From Paramecium pentaurelia (Eukaryota > Ciliophora > Oligohymenophorea > Peniculida > Parameciidae), in the NCBI GenBank assembly GCA_905183005.1, contig CAJJDO010000035.1, forward strand, positions 456,338-520,337: DNA of 64,000 bases, in the 5' to 3' direction. Of the stretch, positions 23,691 to 37,054 are shown piece by piece; position 1 is the stretch's first letter; each line of letters starts with the position of its first letter. Both the position numbers and the translations under genes were made by a program. The notes under the pieces were generated by a model that was not told the origin of the DNA, ran no database searches, and was given only the letters and a program-made list of their open reading frames with translations.

Positions 23691-23756
23691 TTAAATATGA
23701 ATGATGAAATTATTGAATATCTAATAATGATTGATTTTATAATATTAATTAATTAA

Positions 23757-26703
23757 TCATCTTCTCTTTGCATATTATTTGTTAGGCATGAAATCAGTCA
23801 AATCATTCTTTGCATAATTATTATACTAACGCTTTGGATGATAGACATTCTCTTTGTTTTCATTGTTAAATGGAGATGATTATTCTTAAACTTTATTTTT
23901 CTTATTATTGTTGTTACATTATAAAAATACTTACCCAAATTATTCATTTAATGGTTCTTTTAAATCATTCTTGCTGTTTTTCTTAATATATTATCTACAT
24001 ATATTTTAATCTTCATTTGATAACTATGGTAATATCTGTAATAATTTATTACATGGAATTTGAGTAGTATTTTATAATAAAGTCATTAATTAAGAATTTT
24101 ATATAGATAATAAAGTCTCCAAATTGGAAAGATTAAAATCCATTCTTAAGGCTATTATTACAATATTTGTAACTATTGAATAAACTTATTCATCCAATTA
24201 ATATTATAATAAGGAATTGATAGTTTATTCTAAAGATTAATGTTAAATTCTATTCTCATTCATTAATTGATGTAATCTATTCAATAATGGAATTGCCTAT
24301 AGTAGTTTCTTATCTTAACTATGTAATCTAATTGTTATCAATAATAATTAAATAGATTAAGGAATTTAATGACAGAATTAATCAAATATTTAAACTCCAA
24401 TATGATACTATTATTAATTTAGACAAGATTCCAAAATTAATTGTAACAAAGATTCATCAGGAATAATTTAAAATTTTGCCATTATTTATACTGTCTCATT
24501 AAGTCTTTTCATATTGCCTCTTCTACAATGTCCTTTTAATAAAGTACTAAAAGTAATGAGATCTGGTTTAATTGTAGATTCAACTAATTCTTAAAATAAT
24601 TTATCTGCTTAATTGAGTAATCCATTTTTTACCATTCCATCCAATAATGAATTATATGTAATAAGATTTGGATAAGTCTTTGGTGATTATTTCATAAGAT
24701 TAAAATATTTGATTGCTTCATCAGTTTAATTTAATTTACAAAATCCTTTGATAATTGTTGTATAAAGAACAGTATTGATTGGAAGGTTTTATGATTTCAT
24801 TTAATCAATGAATTATAATGCTTGATCTAATCTATCATTTCTTACACATGCATCAACTAAACATCCATAAGTGACATCATTTATTGGTATCTTTAATAAT
24901 TTCATTTCTTCAAACATTCTAAATGATCCATTCAAATCATTCATTTTTCCATATGCTTTAATTATGATTCCATAAGTAACAGATGATGGATCAATTTATT
25001 TATTTTTCATTTCTCTAAATAATTCCATACCTTTCTATATTTCATTAAATTTAACACAAGCATCAATTAATGAATTATAAAGAATCTCATCTGGTTTAAA
25101 TTAACCAGTCTCTTAAATTTATTCTAATAGACTTATAGCTCTTAATAATTCATCTCTATTAGAATGATTAGTTTTAATTCCATTTACTAAAATACTATAA
25201 GTAAAGTTATCTGGGAAAATACCATATTATTTTCTCATTTCTTCAAAATATCTCCAAGCAATATTCATTTTATTACATTTTACACAAGAATCTAATAATG
25301 AATTAAAACTGATTCTATTTGGTTTTATACCAATTTATTTCATTTCTTCAAATAAATTCATAGCATCATTTAATCTCTTCTTTCTTCCACATCCTTTTAT
25401 TAATGTATTATAAGTAATCTCATCTAATTAAATAGTTTATGATTATTTCATTTCATTTAATAATTAAAAACCTCTATTTAAGTCTCCTGCATTAATACAT
25501 GCATCTAGAAGACAATTATAAATAATTTGATCTGGCTAATTATATTATTTATATTCTTCAAATAATTAAAATGCTAATTTTAAATCCATATTATCTGAAT
25601 TTTTTAATCCATTAATAAGTGTAGTATATGTAAAATTATCTGGTTTTGTCTAAGTTAATTTAAGATTTTCAAAAGTCTTCCATGCTTTTTCTTTTTGATT
25701 ATTTTTAAAGTATTAATCAATCATTGTATTAATAGTAACAATTGTTGGTTGAATTTTACATTAATCTCCCATAAATATTAATAGATATTCAGCCATTTCA
25801 ACTTAAGACTTTCTAAAAGCATAATCAATTAATTTATTAAAAAATATATCAGATGGATGTAAATTAATTACACCTTCATATAAAACTTCATTGAAAATTT
25901 GATACCATTAATTATTTGAACTATTTAATTCTATTAATTATCTTATAAGCATATCACAGATTTTCTAAGCTGTCTTTTCAAATTCATCCTTCAATGACTC
26001 TTCAATTTATCTATTTAATTTCAATTTTAATAGTTCCCAACATTCTCCAACCAATCCCCAATATAATAATTAATGTGTATGACAATATACAATAAGAGGA
26101 TAATATTATATTTAATTGTATTATTAAAGTTCCTCCTTGAAAATCATTGTTTCAAATAATTGTTATATTTCATGTAAAGCATAAAAACCTTCTTATTAAC
26201 CTATTCTAGATGATACACTAAATATCAACTTTATAATTTATCTATTAAGTAAATAATTTTTGCTAGTCAATATTGCTGTTAATCCAACAATTCTTTATTT
26301 TAAATATTCTCTCTCTTGTTTTACAATTAATTCTATAATATGAGTAATATAATTAGATTTAACCCAATCAAGATCCTCAAATTCATCTAAATATGATAAA
26401 ATATCAGGAACATTATTTGAAGTCAAATATTACTCTAATCTTGTTTAACATATAATAGCTTAATTAGTTGAAAGTGATGATATTTTTGCTGGTCCTACTT
26501 AGAAACAAGAGATCTCTATATCATCATTTGTTGAATGACTTATTTCTCCAGTACTAATCAAAATTTAAAGAAAATAATTACATCCCACTCCAAGGTGTTT
26601 TTTGACCTGAACTTCTTGAAAACTTTTTTTATTGAGAAACTTAATTTCTAACAATATTTGGATCAATGTTCTCTTAATTTTGAATAGTATCAGACTTGTT
26701 CAT
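23757..26703 (-). CDS. Large pentatricopeptide-repeat (PPR) protein
   Basis: A 972-residue protein with a single intron (26554-26581, 28 nt). From about residue 330 it consists of tandem 35-residue PPR motifs such as PDNFTYTTLINGLKN and PNLITYNSLLDGMVKNGLL, at least a dozen in all. The N-terminal 300 residues are helical without clear repeats, and the C-terminal 150 are polar (NNNNKKNK) ending NKQYAKRR. PPR proteins bind organellar RNA one base per repeat, so a mitochondrial RNA stability, processing or translation factor is likely. The N-terminus is not an obvious targeting peptide, so the true start or location remains open. Confidence 0.9.
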
Positions 26704-26785
26704 TTACTTAAAAATATATTTAAATTAATTGAATTTTAATTCATTTAACTGTTAGTTTTAAATAATTATATGCTCATAAAATGTT

Positions 26786-29785
26786 TCATATCAAATTCTA
26801 ATTTCCAAATATATTCTTTGGATCTATCTATTATTTAATTTTTTTTAATATTTCTACTCCAGTATCTCCAATTTATCTTTACATAAATTATTTCCTTAGC
26901 TTACCAACACCTAAAATAAATTAATTTAAATTATTTACCATGATGATGAGAAATTGAACCTCCATTCTTCATTATCTCCTCTCTTGCAGCATCCTCAATC
27001 TCAGAATAACATTTAACTGGATCTGCAATTCCTTTATAACCAAAACCAAAATAAACATAAATAGTAGCTCCTGTATCATAAACTTAAGAAATTCTAAATG
27101 AAACAAATGGTTCCTTTTCAACTCCTCTTTTTGAACACTCTTCTACTATTCTTCTTTAAATCTATTAATCAAATCATTTTTTTACATTTTCACAAACAGC
27201 AGGAACATTTTTCCATCCTACTGCTGTCTCAAAAGATTCTGCAATAAATTAAAATTACATAGCAAAATCTCTTAAATATGCAATCATATATGTTAAGAAA
27301 TATCCTCTTTCTCCATTTTCAGCTCCTGCTCTAAATCCCTTATAAAATTTAGCCAACTCAAAAACTTTCTTTTCTTAAAATTCAACTTCTTATTTAGTTC
27401 CTTCAAAAACTACTGTTACTAAACACATTTAATCTGGATCATATTGCATAAATTATGTGATGAAATACTTTTTCACCTTATCCATAAATTCTTCTCTTTT
27501 ACTATGAGGCATTGTTTTCAAAGCCATTCCAAATTAAAATTAATTATTATCAACTAATCTAACTGAAGCTGGCCAAACTTTACTTCTTGATAATTTATAC
27601 ATAAATTCAGTACCCAAAGCAAAGTTATGGAAAAGAATTGATTCATATTTACAAACCTTTATATAAAATTATTATATTACTTCAGGTTGAGCTTTTATTT
27701 TAATAACTGCTTCAGTGATAATACCTATAGTACCCTCAGATCCCAAAACAATTTAATTCAAATCTGGACCACTACTTACTCTTGGATAATCTAAACTTTA
27801 TGATAAAGTTCCAGTGGGAGTAACAACTTTAACAGATAAAATGATATCTTCTATATTTCCATAACGATTCTTTTTCATTCCTGATGCTCTTGTACTAATC
27901 CAACCTCCAAGAGTTGAAAATTCTACAGAATCAGGTTCATGTCCACATACTACTCCATATCTTGATAATTCCTTCTCTAAATCCTTTCCTGTAACTCCAG
28001 TTTCAACCAAAGCTGTCATATTCTTTCTGTCTACCCATCTTACATGATTCATTCTTGATGTATCAACAGAAACAATCATTCTTCTTTCTTCTTTTGGACA
28101 TTATAATGCCCATGTAACATTAGTTCCTCCTCCATATACTGTCAACATTACATTGTATTCTACAGCTAATTTGACTAATAATTCTGCTTAAGCATGAGAA
28201 TTTATAAACACTACACAATCTACTATTCTAGCTAATTTACCATGTCTTAATTCATAAATCTATATATAATATATTATATACCTCTTACATTGTATGTCCA
28301 TGAGAATGTAATATTCTTTATGCATTATCAAAGGAGATCTCATTAAATTACCCTTAAATGGCATTCATAAATTATTCATTAATTATAGGTGGATCTGCAG
28401 GAATTTCATTTTATGCTTCACAATTAAGACTTAAATCAATTCCAACTTTAGCTTCTGCCCATTCCTTAAATTTCATCATCCTCTAATTTGAAAATCTNTT
28501 ATAAAATTTAGCCAACTCAAAAACTTTCTTTTCTTAAAATTCAACTTCTTATTTAGTTCCTTCAAAAACTACTGTTACTAAACACATTTAATCTGGATCA
28601 TATTGCATAAATTATGTGATGAAATACTTTTTCACCTTATCCATAAATTCTTCTCTTTTACTATGAGGCATTGTTTTCAAAGCCATTCCAAATTAAAATT
28701 AATTATTATCAACTAATCTAACTGAAGCTGGCCAAACTTTACTTCTTGATAATTTATACATAAATTCAGTACCCAAAGCAAAGTTATGGAAAAGAATTGA
28801 TTCATATTTACAAACCTTTATATAAAATTATTATATTACTTCAGGTTGAGCTTTTATTTTAATAACTGCTTCAGTGATAATACCTATAGTACCCTCAGAT
28901 CCCAAAACAATTTAATTCAAATCTGGACCACTACTTACTCTTGGATAATCTAAACTTTATGATAAAGTTCCAGTGGGAGTAACAACTTTAACAGATAAAA
29001 TGATATCTTCTATATTTCCATAACGATTCTTTTTCATTCCTGATGCTCTTGTACTAATCCAACCTCCAAGAGTTGAAAATTCTACAGAATCAGGTTCATG
29101 TCCACATACTACTCCATATCTTGATAATTCCTTCTCTAAATCCTTTCCTGTAACTCCAGTTTCAACCAAAGCTGTCATATTCTTTCTGTCTACCCATCTT
29201 ACATGATTCATTCTTGATGTATCAACAGAAACAATCATTCTTCTTTCTTCTTTTGGACATTATAATGCCCATGTAACATTAGTTCCTCCTCCATATACTG
29301 TCAACATTACATTGTATTCTACAGCTAATTTGACTAATAATTCTGCTTAAGCATGAGAATTTATAAACACTACACAATCTACTATTCTAGCTAATTTACC
29401 ATGTCTTAATTCATAAATCTATATATAATATATTATATACCTCTTACATTGTATGTCCATGAGAATGTAATATTCTTTATGCATTATCAAAGGAGATCTC
29501 ATTAAATTACCCTTAAATGGCATTCATAAATTATTCATTAATTATAGGTGGATCTGCAGGAATTTCATTTTATGCTTCACAATTAAGACTTAAATCAATT
29601 CCAACTTTAGCTTCTGCCCATTCCTTAAATTTCATCATCCTCTAATTTGAAAATCTGTATTTATTTCCAGTCAATCTGACACCTCCATCTTATTCTAAGA
29701 TAAATTTTGTATCCTTATATCCCCATCCATTATTTTTAAACCATTCCAATTTATTTTATGGTCTCTATACACATATAATCGTCAT
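26786..29785 (-). CDS. AGPS: Alkylglycerone-phosphate synthase (ether lipid synthesis), interrupted here by an assembly duplication
   Basis: If one copy of the repeated 1,159-bp block is used, the gene encodes 596 residues with two introns (22 and 28 nt). It has the FAD-binding segments YGGGTNVTWAL and EPDSVEFSTLGGWISTRASG and VLGSEGTIGIITEA. It also has AGPS-specific stretches: FDPDQ-like YDPDQMCLV, NGERGYFLTYMIAYLRD, ISHHHGVGKLRKQ and the final DPKNIFGNQNL. It swaps the acyl chain of acyl-DHAP for a fatty alcohol, the committed step to ether lipids, abundant in Paramecium cilia. The animal enzyme carries PTS2. I see neither PTS2 at the start (MTIICVQRP) nor PTS1 at the end. Because the unit minus its intron is 1,137 nt, the doubled version also stays in frame and would yield a false 975-residue protein. 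Confidence 0.93.
27340..28497. repeat. First copy of a perfect 1,158-bp direct duplication (assembly artefact)
   Basis: Identical as far as I can read, at an offset of 1,159 bp, to 28499-29656, including the intron. The only base between the copies is an N at 28498. Both lie inside one AGPS gene, which makes biological sense only with a single copy. Confidence 0.95.
28498..28498. other. Single unresolved base (N) at a contig join
   Basis: The only ambiguous base in the window. It lies exactly between the two identical blocks, as expected where two overlapping contig ends were placed end to end instead of being merged. Confidence 0.98.
28499..29656. repeat. Second copy of the 1,158-bp direct duplication
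   Basis: Matches 27340-28497. This copy is continuous with the 5' end of the AGPS gene and the other with its 3' end, so collapsing them restores a normal gene of 597 codons including the stop. Confidence 0.95.
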
Positions 29786-30225
29786 TTTTTACTTATTCGT
29801 AATACTATCCTTTGAGTCCAGCTGGTTCCACAATTTGACTCTATAATTACTAAATACGAATCATAAATTAAAATAAAACTTATTCAAATTATTTAATATA
29901 TGTTTAAAGTAAATTCAAACAATCTCATTAAATTTAATATTGGCACAAAGCTAAGTAAATATCTCAATTGATTTTGAACATGCCCAATTGTAAAACTCTA
30001 AATCATGTTGTATTTTATATTCTTAAATATATCAATAAAGTTTTACTATATTTTCAAGAAAAAATGATTTATTTATTTATATAGTATTATCATAAAAGCT
30101 ATGATGTAATTTTATATAATATAAAATGTATAAATAATAGGAATGGAAAGGTAGTTTAGAAGTTTATTATTATTTGAGAGATTGATTGTAATATTTAGTA
30201 TTAATTTTATAATAAATTTTAAAAT
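29786..30225. promoter_or_regulatory. Divergent spacer between AGPS and a kinase gene
   Basis: An AT-rich region holding both promoters. I see no ORF or recognisable site. Confidence 0.45.
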
Positions 30226-31764
30226 ATGCATTAGTAATAAATTGTATTGTCCTATTTTGGATAATTGAGATTGTAAATCAGCGATGTATTAAATATCAAT
30301 AATGAAAAATATTTCAGAAAACAAGCATCAGAATCAGAGTTGGTTTTAATTTCAAGATTGACAGGAAAAATAAATAAAAGAAATACAGAATAATAAAGGA
30401 CAATAGTAATCTCTAGTGAAAACATCTATAATATTGATAAGAAATCAATTAAAAGAAAGATTTCAATTCATAAAATATTTGGAGTAACAGTTTCTAGGTC
30501 AAGTTATGAATTTGTTTTACATGTTCCTTAAGAAAGTGATTATCGTTTCAAATCATAAGAAAATAGAGATATCATTCTCTATTATCTATCAATTGTCCTT
30601 AAATTAAATAATAAAGATGGCTTAAGGCTTTATATGGTAGATAATGAAGAGCTAGATCAATTTTGTTTACATGATGCAACAGCTGATTGTAAAAAATAAA
30701 TTGCTTTACACCCAAAAACCAAATTATTATTGTTATATCCTGAAAATTATCAATTGTCATATATAAATTTGATGTTTACATAAAATAAAAATGTCAAAAA
30801 TAAAAACATAAGCATTTTATATGTTAATGATCCTCTAAATTTAAGAATAAGATTAGAAGATTATTAAAAACTTGCTATTATTGCTTAAGGTTCTTTTAGT
30901 AAAGTATTGTTAATAAACCAAAAAATTGACAAGCAATAACAATTCTTAGTTCTCAAAACTATTAATTCTTATGATACTGATGTTAATATATTACAATTTC
31001 ATTTAGAAAATTATATTTAATCTGTATATTTAGAAAAATTAGAATTGTGTTTAAGATAATAGGATTAAATACATTTTTTTTTCAAATTTGTGAAAGGTGG
31101 AGATTTATTCACTCATCTTTAAGAAATAAATTATTTTTCAGAATTAGAAGCTAAATATATTATTGCATAAATAGCTTTAGGATTATCATATCTACATGAA
31201 AGTGGAACTATATATGGAGATTTAAAACCTGAAAATATATTAATGGATGAAAATGGTTATATTTAATTAACAGATTTTGGATTTGGTAGACTTAGAGTTT
31301 ACTAAGAATTTAAAAAAGTATAATCTATTAATTTTACAGTTGAATATGCTGCTCCAGAATACCTCTTGTAAGGAGATTTAACAAGAATGTCTGATTGGTA
31401 TAGTTTAGGAATTTTACTCTATGAATTGTTGATTGGAATTTCTCCATTTTATCATCCTAATCATGAAATAGCAATTAGGATGATTTGTAAAGGAGAATTA
31501 TTTTTTCCAAAAACTTATGCAATATCTTATGAATGTAAAGATTTTATAACAAAATTGCTATAAAGAGACAGTTAAAGTCGTATAGGATTTGAGAATGACT
31601 TTAAAGACATCTAATCACATAAGTGGTTCTATGGACTAAATTGGTAAGAACTTTCTGAAAAGAAAAAATTGTTACCATATATACCAAAAATTAACGATGA
31701 AGATATTGTACCATAGTAATATTTTAGATTAGAGAAATTAAATGATGAAGAAAAAAGTTGGTGA
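30226..31764 (+). CDS. Non-RD AGC-like protein kinase with N-terminal PH/TH1-like region
   Basis: An intronless gene of 512 residues. Residues 30-150 (RTIVISSENIYNID, then SYEFVLHVPQESDYRF) look like the PH/TH1-type lipid-binding fold that precedes many ciliate AGC kinases. The kinase domain has AQGSFSKVLLI, catalytic Lys at about 244 (FLVLKTIN) and DFG at about 350 (TDFGFGRL). The catalytic loop reads IYGDLKPENIL. The Arg of YRD/HRD is Gly (residue 331) while the catalytic Asp 332 is kept. Such non-RD kinases usually do not depend on activation-loop phosphorylation; the loop here (FTVEYAAPEYL) also lacks the usual G-T/S-PEY. Substrate unknown. Confidence 0.88.
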
Positions 31765-32152
31765 TAAAGATAAAATATTCTTATTTAAATTCACGAAAAA
31801 ATTAATTGATTGAACTTTGCAGCTCTACCTATTATGATTTTTAGTCTCCATAAACTAATTACTTAGTTATTTATTAGGGCTTAATTTAATACTCTATTAA
31901 TAAAATCAAATTTCCATCACTTTATCATATTTTTTATTTATATTTTTTATCAATTTATTATCTTTTCAATATCCTTTTCTTATTTCTTATAAATTTATTA
32001 TTCATTATTTTGTTATTTCATTTATTTATAAATTTAATATAAATAATATAAAGTGATAAGATAGATGAATATAAATATATATATGATTTAAGATTAGAAA
32101 TTTAAATAATAATTGTACAATCAATAACCAAAAATTTAAGTCAATAATATTT
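31765..32152. other. Convergent 3' spacer
   Basis: Lies between the stops of the kinase (plus) and an unknown gene (minus). It is T- and A-rich, with no ORF or RNA gene visible. Confidence 0.45.
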
Positions 32153-33037
32153 TCAATTTATTTATTTTAACTTGATATTAGGTAAATAAGTTGATTAATT
32201 TTATCTAGGAGAAGTATGTTTAGAAAGTAATGGAGGTTATATTATTTTTTATTATTGTTAATTGATTGATTTTTATTGAGTTTAGTTTAATTTCTTTGTA
32301 ACATATTAATTTAAAACTGTATTCAATCCAGTTATTAAATATAGTTTTTATTGAGATTTTGATAATTTCTTATGCATATATTATTCATCTGATGTTAATT
32401 TTTGTACCAAAGATTTTCTTGGTTTAAAATGATAAAATTCTTCATCTGAATCTTAAGGAGAATTTACTGCTGTAGCATTTTAGCTAAAGACATAATCAAA
32501 ATTAGTTGCTGATTTAAATTTAGGACTGATATGAAATTACTTTGATGCAATTTCTAAAACATTAAGAAATGTCATCCTTGGATTATCTATTCTTGTTTTA
32601 AATGCTTTTTTCATTCTTTGTCGTTATCTATATCTGATATTTTAAACTATTTTATATCTAATAATAAAAAGCAAACAATAAACAAGTTTCTTAAATGTTT
32701 TGATATATTTAGAATTTCTGTAACGATCCATTATTTATTACTATCTTAACTATTCTTATTTTGAATGTTAAGTCTCTGTAAAGGTATAAATTTTGAATAT
32801 TCTCTATTTAAAAACTGACTCTTTTCCACATTCTGAACAGCAACAACTTGAATTACCTAATTTTGTAGAACTAATGTCAAGTTTATTTTTTCTAATTATT
32901 CTTGAGCTTTTCTATGGAGATCGAAATAATTAATAAGTTTTAACATTTTTTATTGAAAATTTCTTTCTTCTTTCTTATGCTTATTCATAGTAAAACTATA
33001 CTTTAGTTTGTCTAATATTTTTTTATTTAAAGTTCAT
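32153..33037 (-). CDS. Basic protein of unknown function
   Basis: A single uninterrupted frame of 294 residues (MNFKQKNIRQTK to NIKLKQIN). It includes a Cys-rich patch (SSCCCSECGKES) at about residue 70, a hydrophobic stretch KLVYCLLFIIRYKIV near 130 that could be a membrane segment or amphipathic helix, and a basic helix YRQRQRMKKAFKTR. The acidic DSDEEFYHF and a polar Gln/Ser/Pro tail follow. I recognise no family. The intact 295-codon frame in a region otherwise full of TGAs supports a real gene. Confidence 0.65.
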
Positions 33038-33640
33038 TATAAGTAATATATAATAAATTTTATTTTTTTTAAGTAAACATAAAATTCTAATTTTATTTAT
33101 CTTATAGACAAATAAACTTAAGTAAATTAATATTATATACATTATTTATAAAACATCATAAAGCTACATTTGAGTTTTTGATTAGGAAAATGAAATTATT
33201 ATGAATTAATTAGAAATTTATTTTATTACTAATTAATAAATAAATAATTCTAAGTTAATTTTCATAAGTTAATAAGAATTTAAGAATTAAATATTCATTT
33301 TCATTATTATTTTTCTTTATTTAAACTATTAACTTTGAATTTATTATTAGAAAAGATTTAATATAAATTATTAATTCTAAATTAGATAAATAATTATAAA
33401 ATATCCATTTCAAAATAAAGTAATTAATTATCATATATGCATCAAATATTATAAATAATTATATACAATTATTTGATAATTGAATAAAACCAATTAAAAT
33501 TAATAAAAGTTAATTAATTTAGCAAATTTACAATTCAAATATAATCAATATTATGAATTTTATAATTTAAAACGATGATATTCACATTTAGAATGGATAA
33601 TTAATAATACTAAATTTATGATTTAACAGAATTGATCTCA
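33038..33640. other. AT-rich intergenic region
   Basis: About 600 bp of homopolymer-rich sequence between two minus-strand genes. I see no ORF or structured RNA. Confidence 0.45.
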
Positions 33641-34548
33641 TCATTTATCATAGTGTTTATGATTATTTCCAATAGTTTATTCTGGCTATATAACTCTTTA
33701 TAATTTTGGAAATCCATTTCTTGGATTAGGACCATTATCTTTGTTTGGAAACTAATCTAAAGAGATGTCTATTATCAACATCTAATATATTACCATTAGG
33801 ATCCTCTCCTCTATTAATTCTGTCTTATTGTTTATAATTTAGTAACTGTCTCTTATAAGCCTATAATATCTTTTATCCTTTATCTTTTAATTCTTTTTAA
33901 TCACCAGTTATTGCATCTAAATTTATATTGATTTATACTTAATATTTGTTTTCTTCTAAATAAACTAACATTTAACTTAAATGGAATATGTTTATCCATT
34001 CCCTTTTCTAATTGACCATTACTCATTTCTAAAATATTTGTTATATGATTTACTTTTAAAAAAATCATAAATTGGATTTTTTTCTCCTTAATCTACATTT
34101 CCACCTTTCTAAACTCCTCTCATTATTGTTAGAAACTCTTTAAATTCAATTTCGTTTGTTCCATCTTCATCAACTTCACTCATAATTTTTTCTACTTCTT
34201 CCCTTGAATTAACTAAGCCTAGAGCAATAAGTGGGTCTTCCAATTCTTCTATACCAATAGCACCTGATCCATCTCCATCTAATGATGAAAAATATTTTCT
34301 CAACTCTGCTATTTCAGAGTCCTTAAAATCAATCCTATCTTAATAACCTCTTTTAATTAGCCATGCTCTCTCTTAAAATCCAGATTAAAACTATAATTAT
34401 AAATAATCAGTACAATATATTTAGATGCTTTATTAAAATTAAAGGCTTCTTATATTTTAGTTAGTTTTTCTTGCATCTTGACTGACTTACCATTATCTAA
34501 AGGTTTACGACTAGAAAGAGACTTAGATTATTATTATTATTTTTTCAT
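33641..34548 (-). CDS. EF-hand calcium-binding protein
   Basis: A 270-residue protein with four introns (23, 25, 22 and 25 nt). Their removal is needed to keep the frame and gives exactly 271 codons. A polyglutamine start (MKKQQQQSK) and a short basic part precede an EF-hand pair: DGDGSGAIGIEE (loop 1, calmodulin-like) and DEDGTNEIEFKE (loop 2). Both have acidic residues at positions 1, 3 and 12, so both should bind calcium. The pair resembles one calmodulin/centrin lobe. The C-terminal half is a charged helix (ELKDKGQKILQAYKRQLLN) and a Pro/Asn-rich tail. A calcium sensor bound to a structural partner is likely, but unproven. Confidence 0.88.
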
Positions 34549-35331
34549 ATAAAAATTGATAATATTAATAAATATTAATATAAAGAAATAACTTATATTT
34601 TATTTTTAGAAATTACAAAAATGAATATAATTTAAAACATAAAACAATAAAATTTCTAATGATAACAATAATTTACTATCCAGAATGAATTATAGTATTA
34701 TACTTATTCAAAATTTATTGATAGGATGAATTTTTCTCAGAAAGAAATATATACTACTATTAAAGAGTTAAGATGATTTAATCTTAGCTTATAAAAATAA
34801 TAATTCTCCTTGACTTTATGTAATATTGTGAAATCAATTATTATAAAAGTATTGATGTTTTACATAAGTTTTATAAAACTAAAATTATTAGATCATAAAA
34901 TTATAAACAAATTTACAGTTGTTATAATAATTCATTGGGTTCTTTTTTAAGAATTTTAGAATTGATTAATTAGATTTAAAAGTAACATATATTTTCTTTG
35001 AAAATGATCATTTATAAATTTGTTGATTTATTAGATCTTTAAAATTATTATTAATATAATTAAAAAATATGGTAGTTTTATATTTGAATGAATGAAAGAA
35101 ATATCTTATGCTATGATCTTTCTTATTTTGCTGTTTTATTTTATTATATTTTGAATGAAACTTTAAACGGATTGTCAATATCATTAGTTAGTTTGAAACT
35201 GGATATGTAAATTTAATAACCTAAAGATATGGTTACATAAAATAAAGCCAAAATAAAATTTGCTTAAATTAAAAGATGTAGATAAAAAAATAAAAATTTA
35301 TATTTATTTTAATCAATAATTTGAAGCAATA
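34549..35331. other. AT-rich intergenic region (about 780 bp)
   Basis: Upstream region of the EF-hand gene and downstream region of the next minus-strand gene. Frames are closed by frequent TGAs. I see no gene, repeat or RNA. Confidence 0.5.
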
Positions 35332-36066
35332 TCAATTATTTTTAGATTTTACTTTTTATAGACTTGAAAATTATGAAAGCTATTTAATTAAATCAAAGCT
35401 TTTATTTTACAATAATGAATAAGGTGATTTGTTAAATTAATATCTTAGTTCAAAACTTCTACATGAATGTTGTTAATTGAAATTTTATTAAGATTTTTGT
35501 TTTTCCATAGCATTATAATCCATAAACTTAGAAAGTTGTGTTCCAACTTGACGATTAGAGTAAAACTACTTAATTTCTGGAGACTATCCCCTTGAGTAAC
35601 TTTATTTATAACCTATATCTGTTAAAAGCCTATTTTAACTTAAAGAATATTATAATTTTGATTTATTTGTAGTCTAAAATGATTTACGATGAGATTGCTG
35701 TAGTATTGAATATTATTATTTTATAAATTCTGGATTGAGTTAAGTTTTTCTTGATTTTTTCTTTAGATTAGAGAGATATATTTTTTTTAAAAGGTCTTTG
35801 AAGCTGTCCTTCTATTAATTATGTTCTTTAGGCGAAAATTGTTTTGCTATAGGAGATTCTGAGCTTATTCTCTAGTTATTTTCATCTGTTCTTGGAAATT
35901 GATATTTTTGATTAACTTAACTTTTTTTGAATCTCTTCTCAATTTAAGCAACTGAACTATTTTTGGAGGCCTCAAGCATAGCTTCTTCATCAGAAGATTT
36001 CTAATAGTTTTCAATCATAGCTAGTAATATTCTACTTTTTGAAGATTATCTAACATTAATTTGCAT
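35332..36066 (-). CDS. Ser/Gln/Lys-rich protein of unknown function
   Basis: An intronless 244-residue frame from MQINVRQSSKSRIL to KVKSKNN. Low-complexity, basic and phosphorylation-prone in look: repeated S-P and R-x-x-S (ESPIAKQFSPKE, YSRGQSPEIKQF). No domain is recognised and there is no signal peptide. It is probably an intrinsically disordered protein. It is called a gene because 245 codons are open next to a region where TGA is frequent, and because codon choice looks like the neighbours. Confidence 0.6.
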
Positions 36067-36364
36067 TAAATTTATAATTTATTTTTGTTTTTACCTAAAA
36101 ATTTACCATTTTGACTCAAAATATCAAGACAACTAATTTAATTTAAATTATTTGGTATTATTTTTGTTAAAATTCTTGAAGTTATCAATTATATCTAGAT
36201 TAATTGCAACATTGATCTTTATTTTATACTTAAATTATATCACATATGTTTTCTACTTGATATATTAAAATATTGATAATAATAAAATCGATATTAATCA
36301 ATTGCAAAATTTTGTTTATTTTAGATTATAATCTAAAGTATATGGATCAACTCAAGGTTTGGAA

Positions 36365-36895
36365 TCAAATATTTTACTTAAAAAACTAAATTAAAGAATC
36401 TTAATACAAATTATAAAATCAATATATTGACTTTTTAAATTTGCTAAAGTCTAACTAATGTTTTTATTGTTATTTAGAAACTAACAATTTAATTTTTTGT
36501 AAAGAATCCTTAAAATTTAACGGCGTAATAGTAATTGTCGATTTAATTGATTTTGAAAGTTAAGGTGTTTTTGTTTAACATTTTGGTGTAATAATTGATC
36601 CTTAATATGGTTTTAAGGATGGAGTCTTAATTTTGTAATTGATTGGTTTATTCTCTTTTAATTTTTTATTGTTCTCTTTTTGTTCAGTTATTAATCTTTA
36701 AATACTCCTTAAATTAATTGATGATTTTTGTTATTATTGATGTCTGCTATAAAATTAAAGACTTAAAAATTATTATAGATCTTTGTCATTTGCTTTATCT
36801 TACTTTTTTTAATCAAGATCTTTAATTACTAAGACACTTTCATAATCTAAACCATAATCTAGCTATTCATCTTCTAATGTGTAAAGACGACTCAT
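36365..36895 (-). CDS. Small charged protein of unknown function
   Basis: An intronless 176-residue frame from MSRLYTLEDEQLDYGLDY to FFKQNI. An acidic start is followed by a basic Lys/Gln/Ser-rich body (KIKTPSLKPYQGSIITP) and an amphipathic end. No family is recognised. The next gene in the same direction (35332-36066) follows after 298 bp. The two may be related disordered proteins, but I see no clear sequence match. Confidence 0.55.
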
Positions 36896-37054
36896 AATTC
36901 GTTATAATTAATATAAACTTGGCACAATAATAATAAATTATTATATTATTTTTTTTCAGATGCTCAATATTATACTTAAGAATCTACATTATATTATTCT
37001 TAGTTTTAATTTTCTTATTAATTTGAATTCTTTCTACTGTTATTTACTTCTTAT

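Noticed and set aside
28499..29785. A second AGPS gene or a double-domain enzyme
   Set aside because: The repeated block is identical even in its intron and the copies meet at an N, which indicates an unmerged contig overlap.
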